A stretch of 64,000 nucleotides of DNA from Patiriisocius marinus (GCF_008974325.1 NZ_BKCG01000002.1:186001-250000); one strand, 5' to 3'. Positions 26,426-35,380 are shown, numbered from the stretch's first letter. Notes: generated by a model from the letters alone, not told the origin. Made by a program: numbers and translations.

Positions 26426-26767
26426 ATGGAAACTAAAAACACAAGTAAATATAGAAGAGCTCAAAAAAGAGTAAAAGACTTAAAAGGGTTTTATAATCAT
26501 TTAGCTGTTTACTTAATTGTAAACTTTATCATAATTGGATCTAGATTAACTAGGCTAATTAGTAATGCAGACTCAATAGCAAATATTGATTTTGAAAGAT
26601 GGTTGACTTTAAATACATTTTCGGTTGCCTTTTTCTGGGGAATTGGACTTGCTTTTCACGCTTTAAAAGTATTCGATTTTAAAATTTTTAAAGAATGGGA
26701 AGATCGTAAATTGAAGGAATTTATGAATGAAGAAGAGCATACCCTAAACGACGATATAAAATTTTAA
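26426..26767 (+). CDS. 2TM-domain protein
   Basis: A 113-residue paralogue of the preceding protein and of the kinase C-terminus. It has RAQKRVKDLKGFYNHLAVYLIVN, a second membrane segment around residues 66-85, and the C-terminal EWEDRKLKEFMNEEE. The insertion between the two membrane segments is longer than in its neighbour. Its position two bases after the previous stop indicates co-translation. Together the cluster encodes three 2TM domains, perhaps forming hetero-oligomers with the kinase. Confidence 0.92.
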   Translation: METKNTSKYRRAQKRVKDLKGFYNHLAVYLIVNFIIIGSRLTRLISNADSIANIDFERWLTLNTFSVAFFWGIGLAFHALKVFDFKIFKEWEDRKLKEFMNEEEHTLNDDIKF

Positions 26768-26808
26768 ATAACACTATTAAATAACTAACTATTAAACTAA
26801 GCCACACT

Positions 26809-27564
26809 ATGAACGTAATAATCATTGAGGACGAAAAGCCAAGTGCTCGCCGTTTACAACGAATGTTAGAAAGAATAGATATTAACGTAAATACAATGCT
26901 CCACAGCGTGCAGGAATCTATTGTTTGGTTTAATGAAAACGAACATCCAGATCTTATTTTTTTAGATATTCAACTTAGTGATGGTTTATCATTTGAAATA
27001 TTTGAACAAGTTTCGGTAAAGAGTTCAATAATCTTCACAACAGCTTTTGACGAGTATGCCTTACAAGCTTTTAAACTTAATAGTATTGATTATTTACTAA
27101 AGCCTATTGATGAAGACGAATTAGAAACTGCTGTAAAACAATTTAAAGACGTGAGGCCAGTTTCAAGTAATGTTCAGATTAATTTTGAGGATATTAAAAA
27201 ACTACTTACAAATCCTGTAGACAGAGAATATAAAAAGCGTTTTACCACTAAAATAGGGCAACATATAAAAATGATTCCTGTAGATGAAATAGAGTGTTTT
27301 TATAGCGAAAATAAAGGTACCTATGCACATACTATTGATGGAAGAGATTATTTGTTAGATACTACTTTAGAGCTTTTAGAGGCAGAATTAGAGCCTGCAT
27401 TATTTTTTAGAATTAGTCGTAAATTCTATATTAATATAAATGCTATTAAGGACATTATATCGTACACTAATTCTAGACTTCAATTAAAACTCAACAATTA
27501 TAAAGAACAAGATATAATTGTAGCCAGAGAACGCGTTAAAGATTTTAAAGTTTGGTTAGAGTAA
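26809..27564 (+). CDS. LytTR-family response regulator
   Basis: The 251-residue protein has a receiver domain (IIIEDEKPSARR at 4-15, phospho-acceptor Asp53 in FLDIQLSDG, KPIDEDEL near 105) and a C-terminal LytTR DNA-binding domain (about 148-251; FTTKIGQHIKMIPVDEIECFYSENKGTY, FFRISRKFYINI). It follows the 2TM genes by 41 bp. It should be the output of the LytS-type kinase at 24661, and the direct repeats at 21200, 23477 and 26015 are its predicted binding sites. Confidence 0.95.
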   Translation: MNVIIIEDEKPSARRLQRMLERIDINVNTMLHSVQESIVWFNENEHPDLIFLDIQLSDGLSFEIFEQVSVKSSIIFTTAFDEYALQAFKLNSIDYLLKPIDEDELETAVKQFKDVRPVSSNVQINFEDIKKLLTNPVDREYKKRFTTKIGQHIKMIPVDEIECFYSENKGTYAHTIDGRDYLLDTTLELLEAELEPALFFRISRKFYININAIKDIISYTNSRLQLKLNNYKEQDIIVARERVKDFKVWLE

Positions 27565-27606
27565 TTGTAGTATTGAGTTTTTAGAAATTTTATTTATTAA
27601 AATTCG

Positions 27607-28803
27607 CTATTTACTAATCCTATTTTCATCAAAAGCTGATGGTAGTAATTTTGGAATGAATTTTACTAGTAGTGGTAGGAGTATAGTCCCTCCAGGAAGT
27701 ATAAAAATTGTTAGTGAAGGAATCGATTTACAGATGTCAAGTAATTGGTCTTTTACTTTTTCTTTCTCTTCCTTTGATAAATCACGGTGCGTTGAAACTC
27801 CCAGTAACTTAATTAATTCACCACTTTCTTTTAACTCAAGTACAAGCCTATCTTTATTTCGTAAAATTAGTTTCTTCACGGTATGAGAAGATTGCTTATA
27901 AAATTGTTTTACAGGCGTTGAATGTTCAAACAAAGTTGTTTTAACTAAGCTTGAAGCATTAAAGTCCCTAATATAAACCATACTGTCTTTCCAACTATCT
28001 GCTGAAATATTAAGGAGAACACATAAGTTATTTAAAAATGCAGATTCATCATCATCAACGTCTCTGTCTTCCCAAACAGCAAGACAACACACATCTAGAA
28101 TATATTTTCTTTCTATTGGATTATCTGTAGTGGAGCAAAACTCTGTAACCGATTTTTGAAAAGATTGATACTTAATCATATATTCGGCTGAGGTGTCAAA
28201 TAAATCAATTAATAAATGGTCATATTTCTTTTTCTTCTTTTTAGCTTTTAAAGCAAGATACGCACTAGAAATAACGTGATCCTCTAATGAGGTAGCAAAC
28301 TTTTTAATATCTGAGCTATATTGAAGATATTGATCAAACGCAAGAATATCAATAAATAATAAAGCATGTGTAAGTAGTGAAATTGCTTTAGACTTATAAA
28401 GTGAGTTAGATTCTTGTAACCTTCTAGAAAGAATTTGCTCTAACTGAGAACTTGGAGTACTATTTATTGAAAAGTTTTTAAAAAAACTACTTTTTCTTTT
28501 TTCTAATTCGCTGTAAAATTTTAATATTTCGGCTATGCCATCTTCCGTTGTATTATGAGGTCGTTTAACGGCATATACATAAATAAGAGAATAAAATAAG
28601 TTAAGTTTCGTTAACTCATCTGCGGTCATTTTCAATGTTACTTTAGGAAGAGGTACAATTAATGAAACCGAATTTCCATAAATAAAACCACTGCGACGCA
28701 CTGCATTATAAAAGGCGTCGTTTGATGAAAAAACGCTAGAAACGTGCAAGTCATCAACATAACTTAAAAATTTCGGGATCCAGTCTTTAGCAGATGGGTT
28801 CAT
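27607..28803 (-). CDS. LETM1-related protein
   Basis: The 398-residue protein resembles the flavobacterial LETM1-related biofilm-associated family. Its C-terminal segment SIPSLTIFILPGGTILLPLLVKFIPKLLPSAF is similar to the LETM1 membrane-proximal region. The N-terminal 330 residues are helical and soluble, with a TerB-like acidic stretch (CCLAVWEDRDVDDDESAFLNNLC, about 248-270). There is no signal peptide. The biofilm connection comes from family naming and is not seen here. It converges with the LytTR gene. Confidence 0.8.
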   Translation of the reverse strand: MNPSAKDWIPKFLSYVDDLHVSSVFSSNDAFYNAVRRSGFIYGNSVSLIVPLPKVTLKMTADELTKLNLFYSLIYVYAVKRPHNTTEDGIAEILKFYSELEKRKSSFFKNFSINSTPSSQLEQILSRRLQESNSLYKSKAISLLTHALLFIDILAFDQYLQYSSDIKKFATSLEDHVISSAYLALKAKKKKKKYDHLLIDLFDTSAEYMIKYQSFQKSVTEFCSTTDNPIERKYILDVCCLAVWEDRDVDDDESAFLNNLCVLLNISADSWKDSMVYIRDFNASSLVKTTLFEHSTPVKQFYKQSSHTVKKLILRNKDRLVLELKESGELIKLLGVSTHRDLSKEEKEKVKDQLLDICKSIPSLTIFILPGGTILLPLLVKFIPKLLPSAFDENRISK

Positions 28804-28906
28804 ATTAATTGAAAATATTTATTTTTAAAGCAATTATTTTAAGAAGGTATAAAGCTAATGCAATTTCGTTAACATAAGATTAACTACTCTTCGAAAACCC
28901 TACCTT

Positions 28907-28914
28907 TACATTTG
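28907..28914 (+). promoter_or_regulatory. -7 box (TACATTTG) before the DUF4331 gene
   Basis: TACATTTG matches TAnnTTTG and lies 52 bases before the ATG at 28966. No clear -33 box. Confidence 0.45.
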
Positions 28915-28965
28915 ACGTAAGTAAGAGTATATAAAAACAAAATTAATTTTTAAAACCAAACTATT

Positions 28966-29688
28966 ATGAAAAAAACAAAACTTTTTGCAGCTATAGGCGG
29001 AGTTGGGCTTGTGCTCGCATCTGTCTTTTTAATTGCTGCAGATCACGTTGATGCTCCAGCAGTTGCGGGAACAACAACTGACATTGCAGATTTATATGCT
29101 TTTGAAGGGGATAACCCAAACAACACGGTATTAATTGCAACGGTACAAGGACCATTAGCTCCAGGAGATCAATCTAACAATGCGCAGTTTGATGAAGATG
29201 TAATGATCCAGTTTAATATAGATTTAGATAATGATTTTATTGAAGACAGAGTAATCCAAGCAGTAAAGCGAGGAGATTCTATGTATTTCTTTGGACCAGC
29301 TGAACCAGCTATCACAGGACTAAATAGTACAGTTGCAACTTTTGCAACACGTACTGCGGTTAAAATTTCTACTGCAGATGATGTTCAAACTGCCGTTAGC
29401 GAAAACGGAATGAGTGTTTTTGCAGGACCAAGAAGAGACGCTTTTTACTTCGATTTTAATCGTTTTAACATGGTAGTTTCAGGTGCAGTTGCTCCAGAAG
29501 GTTTTTTACCTCCAGCAGAAGCTAGTGACTTTTTCGAGAACTTAAATGTATTAGCCTTAACAGTAGAAGTGCCTAATGCACTTTTAGGTGAAGCGCCTGT
29601 GCATATTGCTGAAGCGGCAGGATTAGTTGATCCGGGAGTATTACCTTCTACATACAATGTATGGGCAACAGCAAATAGAAAACAATAA
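28966..29688 (+). CDS. DUF4331 protein, N-terminal-half type
   Basis: A 240-residue secreted protein with a signal peptide ending near residue 25 (LIAADHVDAP is the conserved start of the mature DUF4331 domain). It shows DIADLYAFEGDNPNNTVLIATVQGP and DAFYFDFNRFN and ends with WATANRKQ. The usual C-terminal half of DUF4331, starting with the MGRPxIN motif, is absent here but present in the next gene 21 bp downstream. No frameshift is seen: each gene has its own signal peptide and stop. Function unknown. Confidence 0.9.
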   Translation: MKKTKLFAAIGGVGLVLASVFLIAADHVDAPAVAGTTTDIADLYAFEGDNPNNTVLIATVQGPLAPGDQSNNAQFDEDVMIQFNIDLDNDFIEDRVIQAVKRGDSMYFFGPAEPAITGLNSTVATFATRTAVKISTADDVQTAVSENGMSVFAGPRRDAFYFDFNRFNMVVSGAVAPEGFLPPAEASDFFENLNVLALTVEVPNALLGEAPVHIAEAAGLVDPGVLPSTYNVWATANRKQ

Positions 29689-29709
29689 AAAATTATAAAA
29701 CGAAAAAAG

Positions 29710-30405
29710 ATGAAAACATATAAATTAAGATTATTATTCGTTGCTATTTGTACTTCCCTATTGTTTGTAGGTTGTAATGATGATGACGATAACGGAAATA
29801 TCATTGAAGTAGCCACTTGTGATGATGGAGAAATGAACGGTGATGAAACTGGTATTGATTGTGGTGGTTCTTGTGAACCTTGTAATGAAGCTTTAGACTT
29901 TTCAGGAACATACGTTCAAGAAGATAGTATGGGACGACCAGGAATCAATACAGTTTTTAGCGGTTCAGATGCTGTAAAGAATGATTTCAATAATACAATC
30001 CCTTCAGATAGAGCTGCTTTCACGCCTATATTTGAAAATACATTAGAGTTTTATCACGATGTGTATGCATTATCATTAGGTTTAACGGAAGATGATATTG
30101 ATTATGAAACTAATATTTTAGGTCTAGATGCACCTACTTTAGCATTTGTATTAGCTCAAACTGATGCATTGCAAGTAGCACCTAATGCACCTACATCTTA
30201 TTTTACTCCTGGTGGAACTTTTCTAACAGGAAGAAACTTAAGTGATGATGTGATTGATGTTTCATTAATATTGATGTTTGGTGGAGAAATGGGTAACCGT
30301 TTTGACGGTAACAATGGAACACCGCAACTTACAAGTGATGGGGTAGATGCTGGAGATCGTGACTTTACAGGTGGTTTTCCTTATTTAGAGACTCCTAATC
30401 TGTAA
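29710..30405 (+). CDS. Lipoprotein carrying the C-terminal half of a DUF4331 domain
   Basis: The 231-residue protein has a lipobox LLFVGC (Cys22), an acidic spacer, and a CDDGEMNGDETGIDCGGSC-x2-C motif (residues 37-58) of the type common in Bacteroidota surface proteins. It then has MGRPGINTVF, GRNLSDDVIDVSL and GGFPYLETPNL, which correspond to the second half of DUF4331. With the preceding gene it makes up one domain on two polypeptides. Ends with its own terminator. Confidence 0.85.
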   Translation: MKTYKLRLLFVAICTSLLFVGCNDDDDNGNIIEVATCDDGEMNGDETGIDCGGSCEPCNEALDFSGTYVQEDSMGRPGINTVFSGSDAVKNDFNNTIPSDRAAFTPIFENTLEFYHDVYALSLGLTEDDIDYETNILGLDAPTLAFVLAQTDALQVAPNAPTSYFTPGGTFLTGRNLSDDVIDVSLILMFGGEMGNRFDGNNGTPQLTSDGVDAGDRDFTGGFPYLETPNL

Positions 30406-30428
30406 TTGTATCACCTAATAAAATTTTA

Positions 30429-30460
30429 GAAAAGAGCAAGCAATTGCTCTTTTCTTGTTT
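30429..30460 (+). terminator. Terminator of the DUF4331 pair
   Basis: GAAAAGAGCAA (30429-30439) and TTGCTCTTTTC (30444-30454) form a perfect 11-bp stem with loop GCAA, followed by TTGTTTT. It lies 24 bases after the stop at 30405. Confidence 0.8.
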
Positions 30461-30488
30461 TAAAATTATTCAACTAATTATACCTACT

Positions 30489-31781
30489 ATGAAATATTAT
30501 CCAGCTTTATTAATAGCGCTTTCAGCATTCGTGTTTTCATGTACTACAAAAGAGGAAATAACAATTGTGACCAACACAGCTGACTATGAAAAATATTTAG
30601 AAGCTGACCAAGATGCTACACTTAAATCTGCAATTGCAGAAAGAGATTTTTGGTCTAAGCGTTTAGATGTTGATTCAACGGGAATAGGCGATTTAGGTCC
30701 GCTTGCAGGAGCTTATACTCGTATTTTTGAAGCAAATGGCGAAGTATCAAATCTAAAAAATGCCGAAATTCTCTATAAAAAAGCAATTTCAGTTGCATCA
30801 CCATCACTAAAGGATGCTTACATACGCTCATTGTCTCACAATTACATTTCGCAACATAAGTTTAAAGAAGCTAATAATTTATTAGAAGAAAGCTACTCAG
30901 GACCTTCAAATAAGCACGCAACAGAGTTAATGCTTTTTGATAGTTATATGGAAACGGGTGAGTATAAAAAAGCGAAAACTATTCTTGAAAAACTTAAAAA
31001 CGAATCGGATTATAACTATTTGATTAGGGTATCTAAATGGAGTGATCACAATGGTGATTTAGCAGCAGCAATTAGATATCTAGAAAAAGCACGTGACATA
31101 GCAGAATCCAGAAATAGTAAGCCACTTAAAATATGGACCTATTCAAATATAGCAGATTACTATGGTCACGACGGAAATATTAAAGCGTCATACAATCACT
31201 TTTTAAAAACACTAGCGCTACAACCAGATAACGCCTATGCCAAAAAAGGAATTGCTTGGATTTTATACTCAAGTGAAAGAAATACTCTTGAAGCAAACCG
31301 CATTGTAGATTCGTTAATAGTACATCATGATATTCCAGATTACTATTTATTAAAATCTGAGTTTGCTGAATACGATGGAGATGAAGTTTCTGCTAATACA
31401 TACAAAGAAAAATTTATTGCAAAAGCAGAAAATCCTGCTTATGGAGGTATGTATAATGCCTACCTTATTGAAGTACTTGCCGAAAGTAATCCAGAAAAAG
31501 CACTGAATATAGCCAAACAAGAAATAGAAAATAGAGCGACACCAGAAACATATCATCTACTAGCGTTTGCACAACTTAAAAACGGAATGAAAGATGAAGC
31601 GCTGCATACCATTGAAAGTAATGTGGAAGGTAAAACAAGTGAACCTATGGCTTTATTGCATAGTGCACAAGTGTATAAAGTAAATGGACTTAGTGATAAA
31701 GTGGGCCTAATAAAAGAAGACTTACTTGAAGCAACGTATGAATTAGGTCCATTATTAGCTGCTGAGGTAAAGTCACTATAA
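30489..31781 (+). CDS. TPR lipoprotein
   Basis: A 430-residue lipoprotein (lipobox AFVFSC, Cys18) built of tetratricopeptide repeats, e.g. LEESYSGPSNKHATELMLFDSYMETGEYKKAKTILEKL and NHFLKTLALQPDNAYAKKGIAWILYSSERN. I start it at the ATG at 30489; an upstream in-frame start at 30444 falls inside the terminator hairpin and would spoil the signal peptide. It follows the DUF4331 genes and may serve with them in an envelope assembly. Function unknown. Confidence 0.9.
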   Translation: MKYYPALLIALSAFVFSCTTKEEITIVTNTADYEKYLEADQDATLKSAIAERDFWSKRLDVDSTGIGDLGPLAGAYTRIFEANGEVSNLKNAEILYKKAISVASPSLKDAYIRSLSHNYISQHKFKEANNLLEESYSGPSNKHATELMLFDSYMETGEYKKAKTILEKLKNESDYNYLIRVSKWSDHNGDLAAAIRYLEKARDIAESRNSKPLKIWTYSNIADYYGHDGNIKASYNHFLKTLALQPDNAYAKKGIAWILYSSERNTLEANRIVDSLIVHHDIPDYYLLKSEFAEYDGDEVSANTYKEKFIAKAENPAYGGMYNAYLIEVLAESNPEKALNIAKQEIENRATPETYHLLAFAQLKNGMKDEALHTIESNVEGKTSEPMALLHSAQVYKVNGLSDKVGLIKEDLLEATYELGPLLAAEVKSL

Positions 31782-31918
31782 TTTCTATTTTCTTTATTTA
31801 AAAACCACATATCAAATTTATACGTAAGTATTATTGAAAAGAAGTTCCTATCATATGTGTGTGTGATAGATACTTTAATCAGATAATTCTGGTTTTTCAG
31901 AGGTTTTTTGTTAGTTGA

Positions 31919-31947
31919 GCGTCTTCATACAATGAAGGCGTTTTTTT
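31919..31947 (+). terminator. Terminator downstream of the TPR lipoprotein gene
   Basis: GCGTCTTCAT (31919-31928) pairs with ATGAAGGCG (31932-31940, one G-U) and is followed by seven T at 31941-31947. Confidence 0.75.
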
Positions 31948-31964
31948 ATATCTTATAAAATAAG

Positions 31965-31991
31965 AAACGCCCTCAATAGTAGAGAGCGTTT
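31965..31991 (-). terminator. Terminator of the sigma/anti-sigma operon
   Basis: AAACGCCCTC (31965-31974) and GAGAGCGTTT (31982-31991) pair with one mismatch. On the minus strand the stem is followed by TTTCTTATTTTAT, 20 bases after the stop at 32012. Confidence 0.6.
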
Positions 31992-32011
31992 ATATTTGTG
32001 TTCTATTACTT

Positions 32012-32803
32012 TTAAGGAGCTACTGTTCCTAAAGTATATAATTGTGATAGCGTAGGGGATTCACTTCCACCAGCAGGTTCTAATGTAATTCCAAAAGCCT
32101 GAGATATTGCAGGTATTGTATTAAATTTATATAAATCTTCCCCAGCAATTGAAGTTACATCAATTAGTCCAATACTCGTAGGAGTAAGAGGATCGAGAAC
32201 TAATGACCATACCTGGTAAACTTTACCTTCCGGAGCTTTAGGTAGACCTTTTACATCTATATATGCAACAGCATCTGTTTTATTGTAAAGTACTTTACTG
32301 AATGCTTGTGGAGCGACAGCTTGATTTCCAGGTAATACTATTGTATTAAAATCTTTAGATCTTAAAATTTCTAAAACATTTTCATGTGCTAGAACAGTTT
32401 TACTTGCTTCATTAATCTTCTCTTTAAGTACAGTATTTTCTTCTTCAGTTAAAAGTATATTTTCTTTTAAATCCCCATTTTGGTTTAGCATCCAGAAAAT
32501 TCCTCCTAAACATATTATAGCGGCTGCCCATCCTGTTATTGCAGGCCAGTTAGTACTGCGATTAGTTTGTAAATTTCTCACGGGACGAATTGTAGCAAGT
32601 ACTCGAGCCCAAACATTATTTGAGATCATAGGAGCAGTATTTTTAGATAACTCCATTAAAGATTGCTCAATGTTTTCTACTTCACGTTTTACTTCAGCAT
32701 TAGTATTAATGGCAGCCGTTATGTTTTTATGCTCTTCATCAGCTAGCGCTCCACAAACGTAGAGTTCTAAAATACCAGATGTTATCAGTTCTTGTGGTGT
32801 CAT
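32012..32803 (-). CDS. Anti-sigma factor (RskA-like)
   Basis: The 263-residue protein has an N-terminal zinc-less anti-sigma helical region (residues 1-55; LITSGILELYVCGALADEEHKNI), a membrane segment at about 88-106, a periplasmic coiled coil (108-145) and a C-terminal RskA domain (VYQVWSLVLDPLTPTSIGLIDV...FGITLEPAGGSESPTLSQL). It should hold the ECF sigma factor encoded immediately upstream (3 bp gap) at the membrane. The signal and regulon are unknown. Confidence 0.93.
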   Translation of the reverse strand: MTPQELITSGILELYVCGALADEEHKNITAAINTNAEVKREVENIEQSLMELSKNTAPMISNNVWARVLATIRPVRNLQTNRSTNWPAITGWAAAIICLGGIFWMLNQNGDLKENILLTEEENTVLKEKINEASKTVLAHENVLEILRSKDFNTIVLPGNQAVAPQAFSKVLYNKTDAVAYIDVKGLPKAPEGKVYQVWSLVLDPLTPTSIGLIDVTSIAGEDLYKFNTIPAISQAFGITLEPAGGSESPTLSQLYTLGTVAP

Positions 32804-32806
32804 AAT

Positions 32807-33337
32807 TTATAAAACGTTAGATTGCAATTGTTTAATACAATTTCTATTCCTTGTTTTTAAAGTTCCTAACGGAATTTCAAGTTGTTCAGCAGCATCTTTT
32901 TGAGTAAACCCTTTAAAATAAAGCAAATCAATAATTTTAATGCAAACAGGTTTTAAAGCATCAACAAATTTTCTAATTCCTATGGCATTTGTACTTTGAT
33001 TTAAACTATCTGAACCACTTAATATATCTACGAAATTTGTAGTGCTTAGGTTTTTTCTAGAGTTTTTAAAGGCTTTTGATCTAGTTCTATCAATTGAAGT
33101 ATTTCTTGCAATATTTAAAGCCCAAGTAAAAAAGCGACCTTTATCGATATCATAACTAGATTTATTGTTCCATATTTTAATAAAAACATCTTGTAGCGTT
33201 TCTTCTGCAATATCACTCTCTTTTAAAATGCTATATACAATACCATAAAGTGCTTCTGAATACATAGAATAAATTCTAGCAAACGCTTTCTCATCGCCGT
33301 TTTGCATTTCTAGTATTAACTCGTTAGGTTGGTCCAT
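32807..33337 (-). CDS. ECF-type RNA polymerase sigma factor
   Basis: The 176-residue protein has region 2 (ARIYSMYSEALYGIVYSIL, EETLQDVFIKIWNNKSSYD, FFTWALNIARNTSIDRTRS) and region 4 (CIKIIDLLYFKGFTQKDAAEQLEIPLGTLKTRNR). It groups with the SigK-like ECF sigma factors that pair with RskA anti-sigma factors. Three bases separate it from the anti-sigma gene. No autoregulatory promoter is obvious. Confidence 0.95.
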   Translation of the reverse strand: MDQPNELILEMQNGDEKAFARIYSMYSEALYGIVYSILKESDIAEETLQDVFIKIWNNKSSYDIDKGRFFTWALNIARNTSIDRTRSKAFKNSRKNLSTTNFVDILSGSDSLNQSTNAIGIRKFVDALKPVCIKIIDLLYFKGFTQKDAAEQLEIPLGTLKTRNRNCIKQLQSNVL

Positions 33338-33401
33338 TTAATACGTTTTATTAATTGAAACTATTTTTACTATGTTTATATACCACTAAATTTTGTAGCA
33401 T

Positions 33402-33438
33402 AAAAAAAGGTTTAATATTTAATAATATTAAACCTTTT
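33402..33438 (-). terminator. Terminator of sodC
   Basis: A perfect 15-bp stem (33405-33419 with 33424-33438, loop TAAT) follows the sodC stop by 18 bases. On the minus strand it is followed by a run of T (33408-33402). Confidence 0.85.
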
Positions 33439-33455
33439 AAAGTTTATTTTCAGAG

Positions 33456-34043
33456 TTATTGAATGATACCACCGCAGCTCACACGAGCTCCTGCAGCACC
33501 AGAAGGTTGAGATGTAAAATCATCTTTTCCTTGGTGAACAATAATTGCTTTACCTAAAATATTTTTAGTTTCATCATCACAGCCTATACACCATTCGTTA
33601 GTTGACATACTAATATTACCCTTTCCATCTTCACCAACATTAAAGTTACCAATATCCCCTTTGTGATATCCAGTTTCGTCACCCCATTTACCATGGTCTT
33701 TAAAAGTTGGGTTCCAGTGTCCTCCAGATGATTTACCGTCATCTGATGAGCAATCTGCTTTTTCATGAATATGAATAGCATGTACTCCAGGTTCTAATCC
33801 CGTCAATGATGCTTGGAACATTACTTGATCTCCTTTTTGTACAAAAGTTACTTCACCTTTTGCATCACTGCCACTTTTGCTTTCTAGAGCAAATGAAACT
33901 GTTTTAGAGTATTTTTCAGGAGTTTCTTTAACTTCAGTTTCAGTTTTTACTACTTCTTCAACTTCTTCTTTTTTAGTTTCTTCTTTACAACTTGTGAATG
34001 CTAATAAACTTATAGACATTGCGAGGTATATATACTTTTTCAT
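33456..34043 (-). CDS. sodC: Cu/Zn superoxide dismutase, lipoprotein form
   Basis: SodC converts superoxide to oxygen and hydrogen peroxide in the cell envelope. The 195-residue protein has a lipobox LAFTSC (Cys19), a Glu/Lys/Val-rich spacer and a full SOD domain. By alignment the copper ligands are His91, His93, His109 and His170; the zinc ligands His109, His117, His127 and Asp130; and the structural disulfide Cys98-Cys190. The closing QPSGAAGARVSCG is present. An additional CxxC (Cys152, Cys155; EWCIGC) in a surface loop is unusual for the family. Confidence 0.96.
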   Translation of the reverse strand: MKKYIYLAMSISLLAFTSCKEETKKEEVEEVVKTETEVKETPEKYSKTVSFALESKSGSDAKGEVTFVQKGDQVMFQASLTGLEPGVHAIHIHEKADCSSDDGKSSGGHWNPTFKDHGKWGDETGYHKGDIGNFNVGEDGKGNISMSTNEWCIGCDDETKNILGKAIIVHQGKDDFTSQPSGAAGARVSCGGIIQ

Positions 34044-34118
34044 CTTAAATAAAATTTACTTGGTTGAAACATCTAAGATACTGTTTAAGATATCGGCACG
34101 CAAAATATTATGAAAACT

Positions 34119-34859
34119 TTAAAATTCAATTGAACTCAATAAACTTGTATTTTCAATATTATTAGGATTTAATTGATACTGAAATAAGCCGCCTTCACCA
34201 ATTGCTATTAAAAGATTATTACTAATAATCACATCAAAAGCAAGTCTATTGATATTATGAACTAAAATCGAAGAAGAAGGATCACTAACATCAAAAACTT
34301 TTATTTCATCATCGCAAACAAAAAGATAATCTCCATACAGTCCCATTCCTTTTGGAAAAGTTAATTCTCTGGTATTTAAAAGAATAGGATTGGTTATTTC
34401 AGTTATATCATAAACTTCTAGTTGGTTTATAGAATTTCCGCAGCCTATATCTGTCCATAAAGTAACAAATGCTGTATTTTCATTTGCGATTACAGGATCA
34501 CAAGCCGTAAAATGTTGTACGTCAGATAAATATTCGGGAAATTCGGGGTTTTCAATACTGTAAATGAACATTCCATTTTGAGACCCTATGTATAAGTAGT
34601 CTTTAAAACCAAAGAGTGTTTCAATATTGAAACTAATATCTATATGATTAATTTTAACTGGATCTTCTCTATTCAAAATGCTAAAAATATTTAAGCCAAA
34701 TTCATCTACAGCATATAAATAATTACCTCTTATGGTAAAAATAGCTAATGAACCTCCTTGACCGCCATCTCCTACAAATGCATCTGCTGAGTTTGTGCTA
34801 TCGCCACTGCAACTTAAAATAAGAAATACTGCTGCAAATACTATAAATATCTTTCTCAT
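34119..34859 (-). CDS. LVIVD-repeat lipoprotein
   Basis: The 246-residue lipoprotein (lipobox LILSC, Cys17) is made of LVIVD-type beta-propeller repeats: YLYAVDEFGLNIFSILNREDPVKI, YLYIGSQNGMFIYSIENPEFPEYL, YLFVCDDEIKVFDVSDPSSSILV. It probably sits on the outer membrane; role unknown. The start overlaps the upstream stop by one base (TAATG), so the two genes are translationally coupled. Confidence 0.9.
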   Translation of the reverse strand: MRKIFIVFAAVFLILSCSGDSTNSADAFVGDGGQGGSLAIFTIRGNYLYAVDEFGLNIFSILNREDPVKINHIDISFNIETLFGFKDYLYIGSQNGMFIYSIENPEFPEYLSDVQHFTACDPVIANENTAFVTLWTDIGCGNSINQLEVYDITEITNPILLNTRELTFPKGMGLYGDYLFVCDDEIKVFDVSDPSSSILVHNINRLAFDVIISNNLLIAIGEGGLFQYQLNPNNIENTSLLSSIEF

Positions 34860-35380
34860 TAGTTTTCAAATATTGATTGCCATCCTATTACCACGCTGTC
34901 TTCTGGAATATCAAAAGCAATATCACCATCTGGTGATCTAAGAGGAGGAAAAGTGTTAATAATTCTTTTAGTAACTGTAGCGGTACTTGTTGTTTCGTCT
35001 ATAGTTACAGCAATTAAGTCTGTTGCTTGATTAATGTAAAGTACATTGTCAATAATAGAAACATCAGTTGCGCCAGGTACCGTTAGAAAACCTGAGTTTA
35101 TTGGATTTGAAGGATTTTGATTATTGAACATATGAAACCCATCTAGTTTTTCATTCACAAATAATTTGTTGCTAAACACATATATTTTCCCCGATTCTTC
35201 AATATTTCGCGCATTAGATATGGAAACACTTTCTTCAAATGCAGTCCTGTCCATCAATATGGGTTCATACAACGATGTTAATGTATTTCCGGGAATATCA
35301 TCTGGGCAACCCGAAAAGCAACAGCTCTGTAGGGTTGTTAAAGTAATGGCTGCTAGCAAGCCAATTAATAACATTTTCAT
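34859..35380 (-). CDS. Lipoprotein of the LVIVD-associated type
   Basis: The 173-residue lipoprotein has a lipobox near LTTLQSC (Cys20) and GKIYVFSNKLFVNEKLDGFHMFNNQNPSNP, one clear LVIVD-like repeat, then a beta-rich C-terminus. It looks like the N-terminal part of longer LVIVD proteins, but its own signal peptide and the coupled downstream gene argue for a genuine two-gene unit rather than a broken gene. Function unknown. Confidence 0.82.
   Translation of the reverse strand: MKMLLIGLLAAITLTTLQSCCFSGCPDDIPGNTLTSLYEPILMDRTAFEESVSISNARNIEESGKIYVFSNKLFVNEKLDGFHMFNNQNPSNPINSGFLTVPGATDVSIIDNVLYINQATDLIAVTIDETTSTATVTKRIINTFPPLRSPDGDIAFDIPEDSVVIGWQSIFEN

Noticed and set aside
30444-30488. Earlier in-frame start for the TPR lipoprotein at 30444
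   Set aside because: It lies in the terminator hairpin of the preceding gene, and only the start at 30489 places the lipobox cysteine at a normal distance.
34119-35380. The two LVIVD-type genes as one gene broken by a frameshift
   Set aside because: Each has its own signal peptide and lipobox, and the junction is a clean TAATG overlap.
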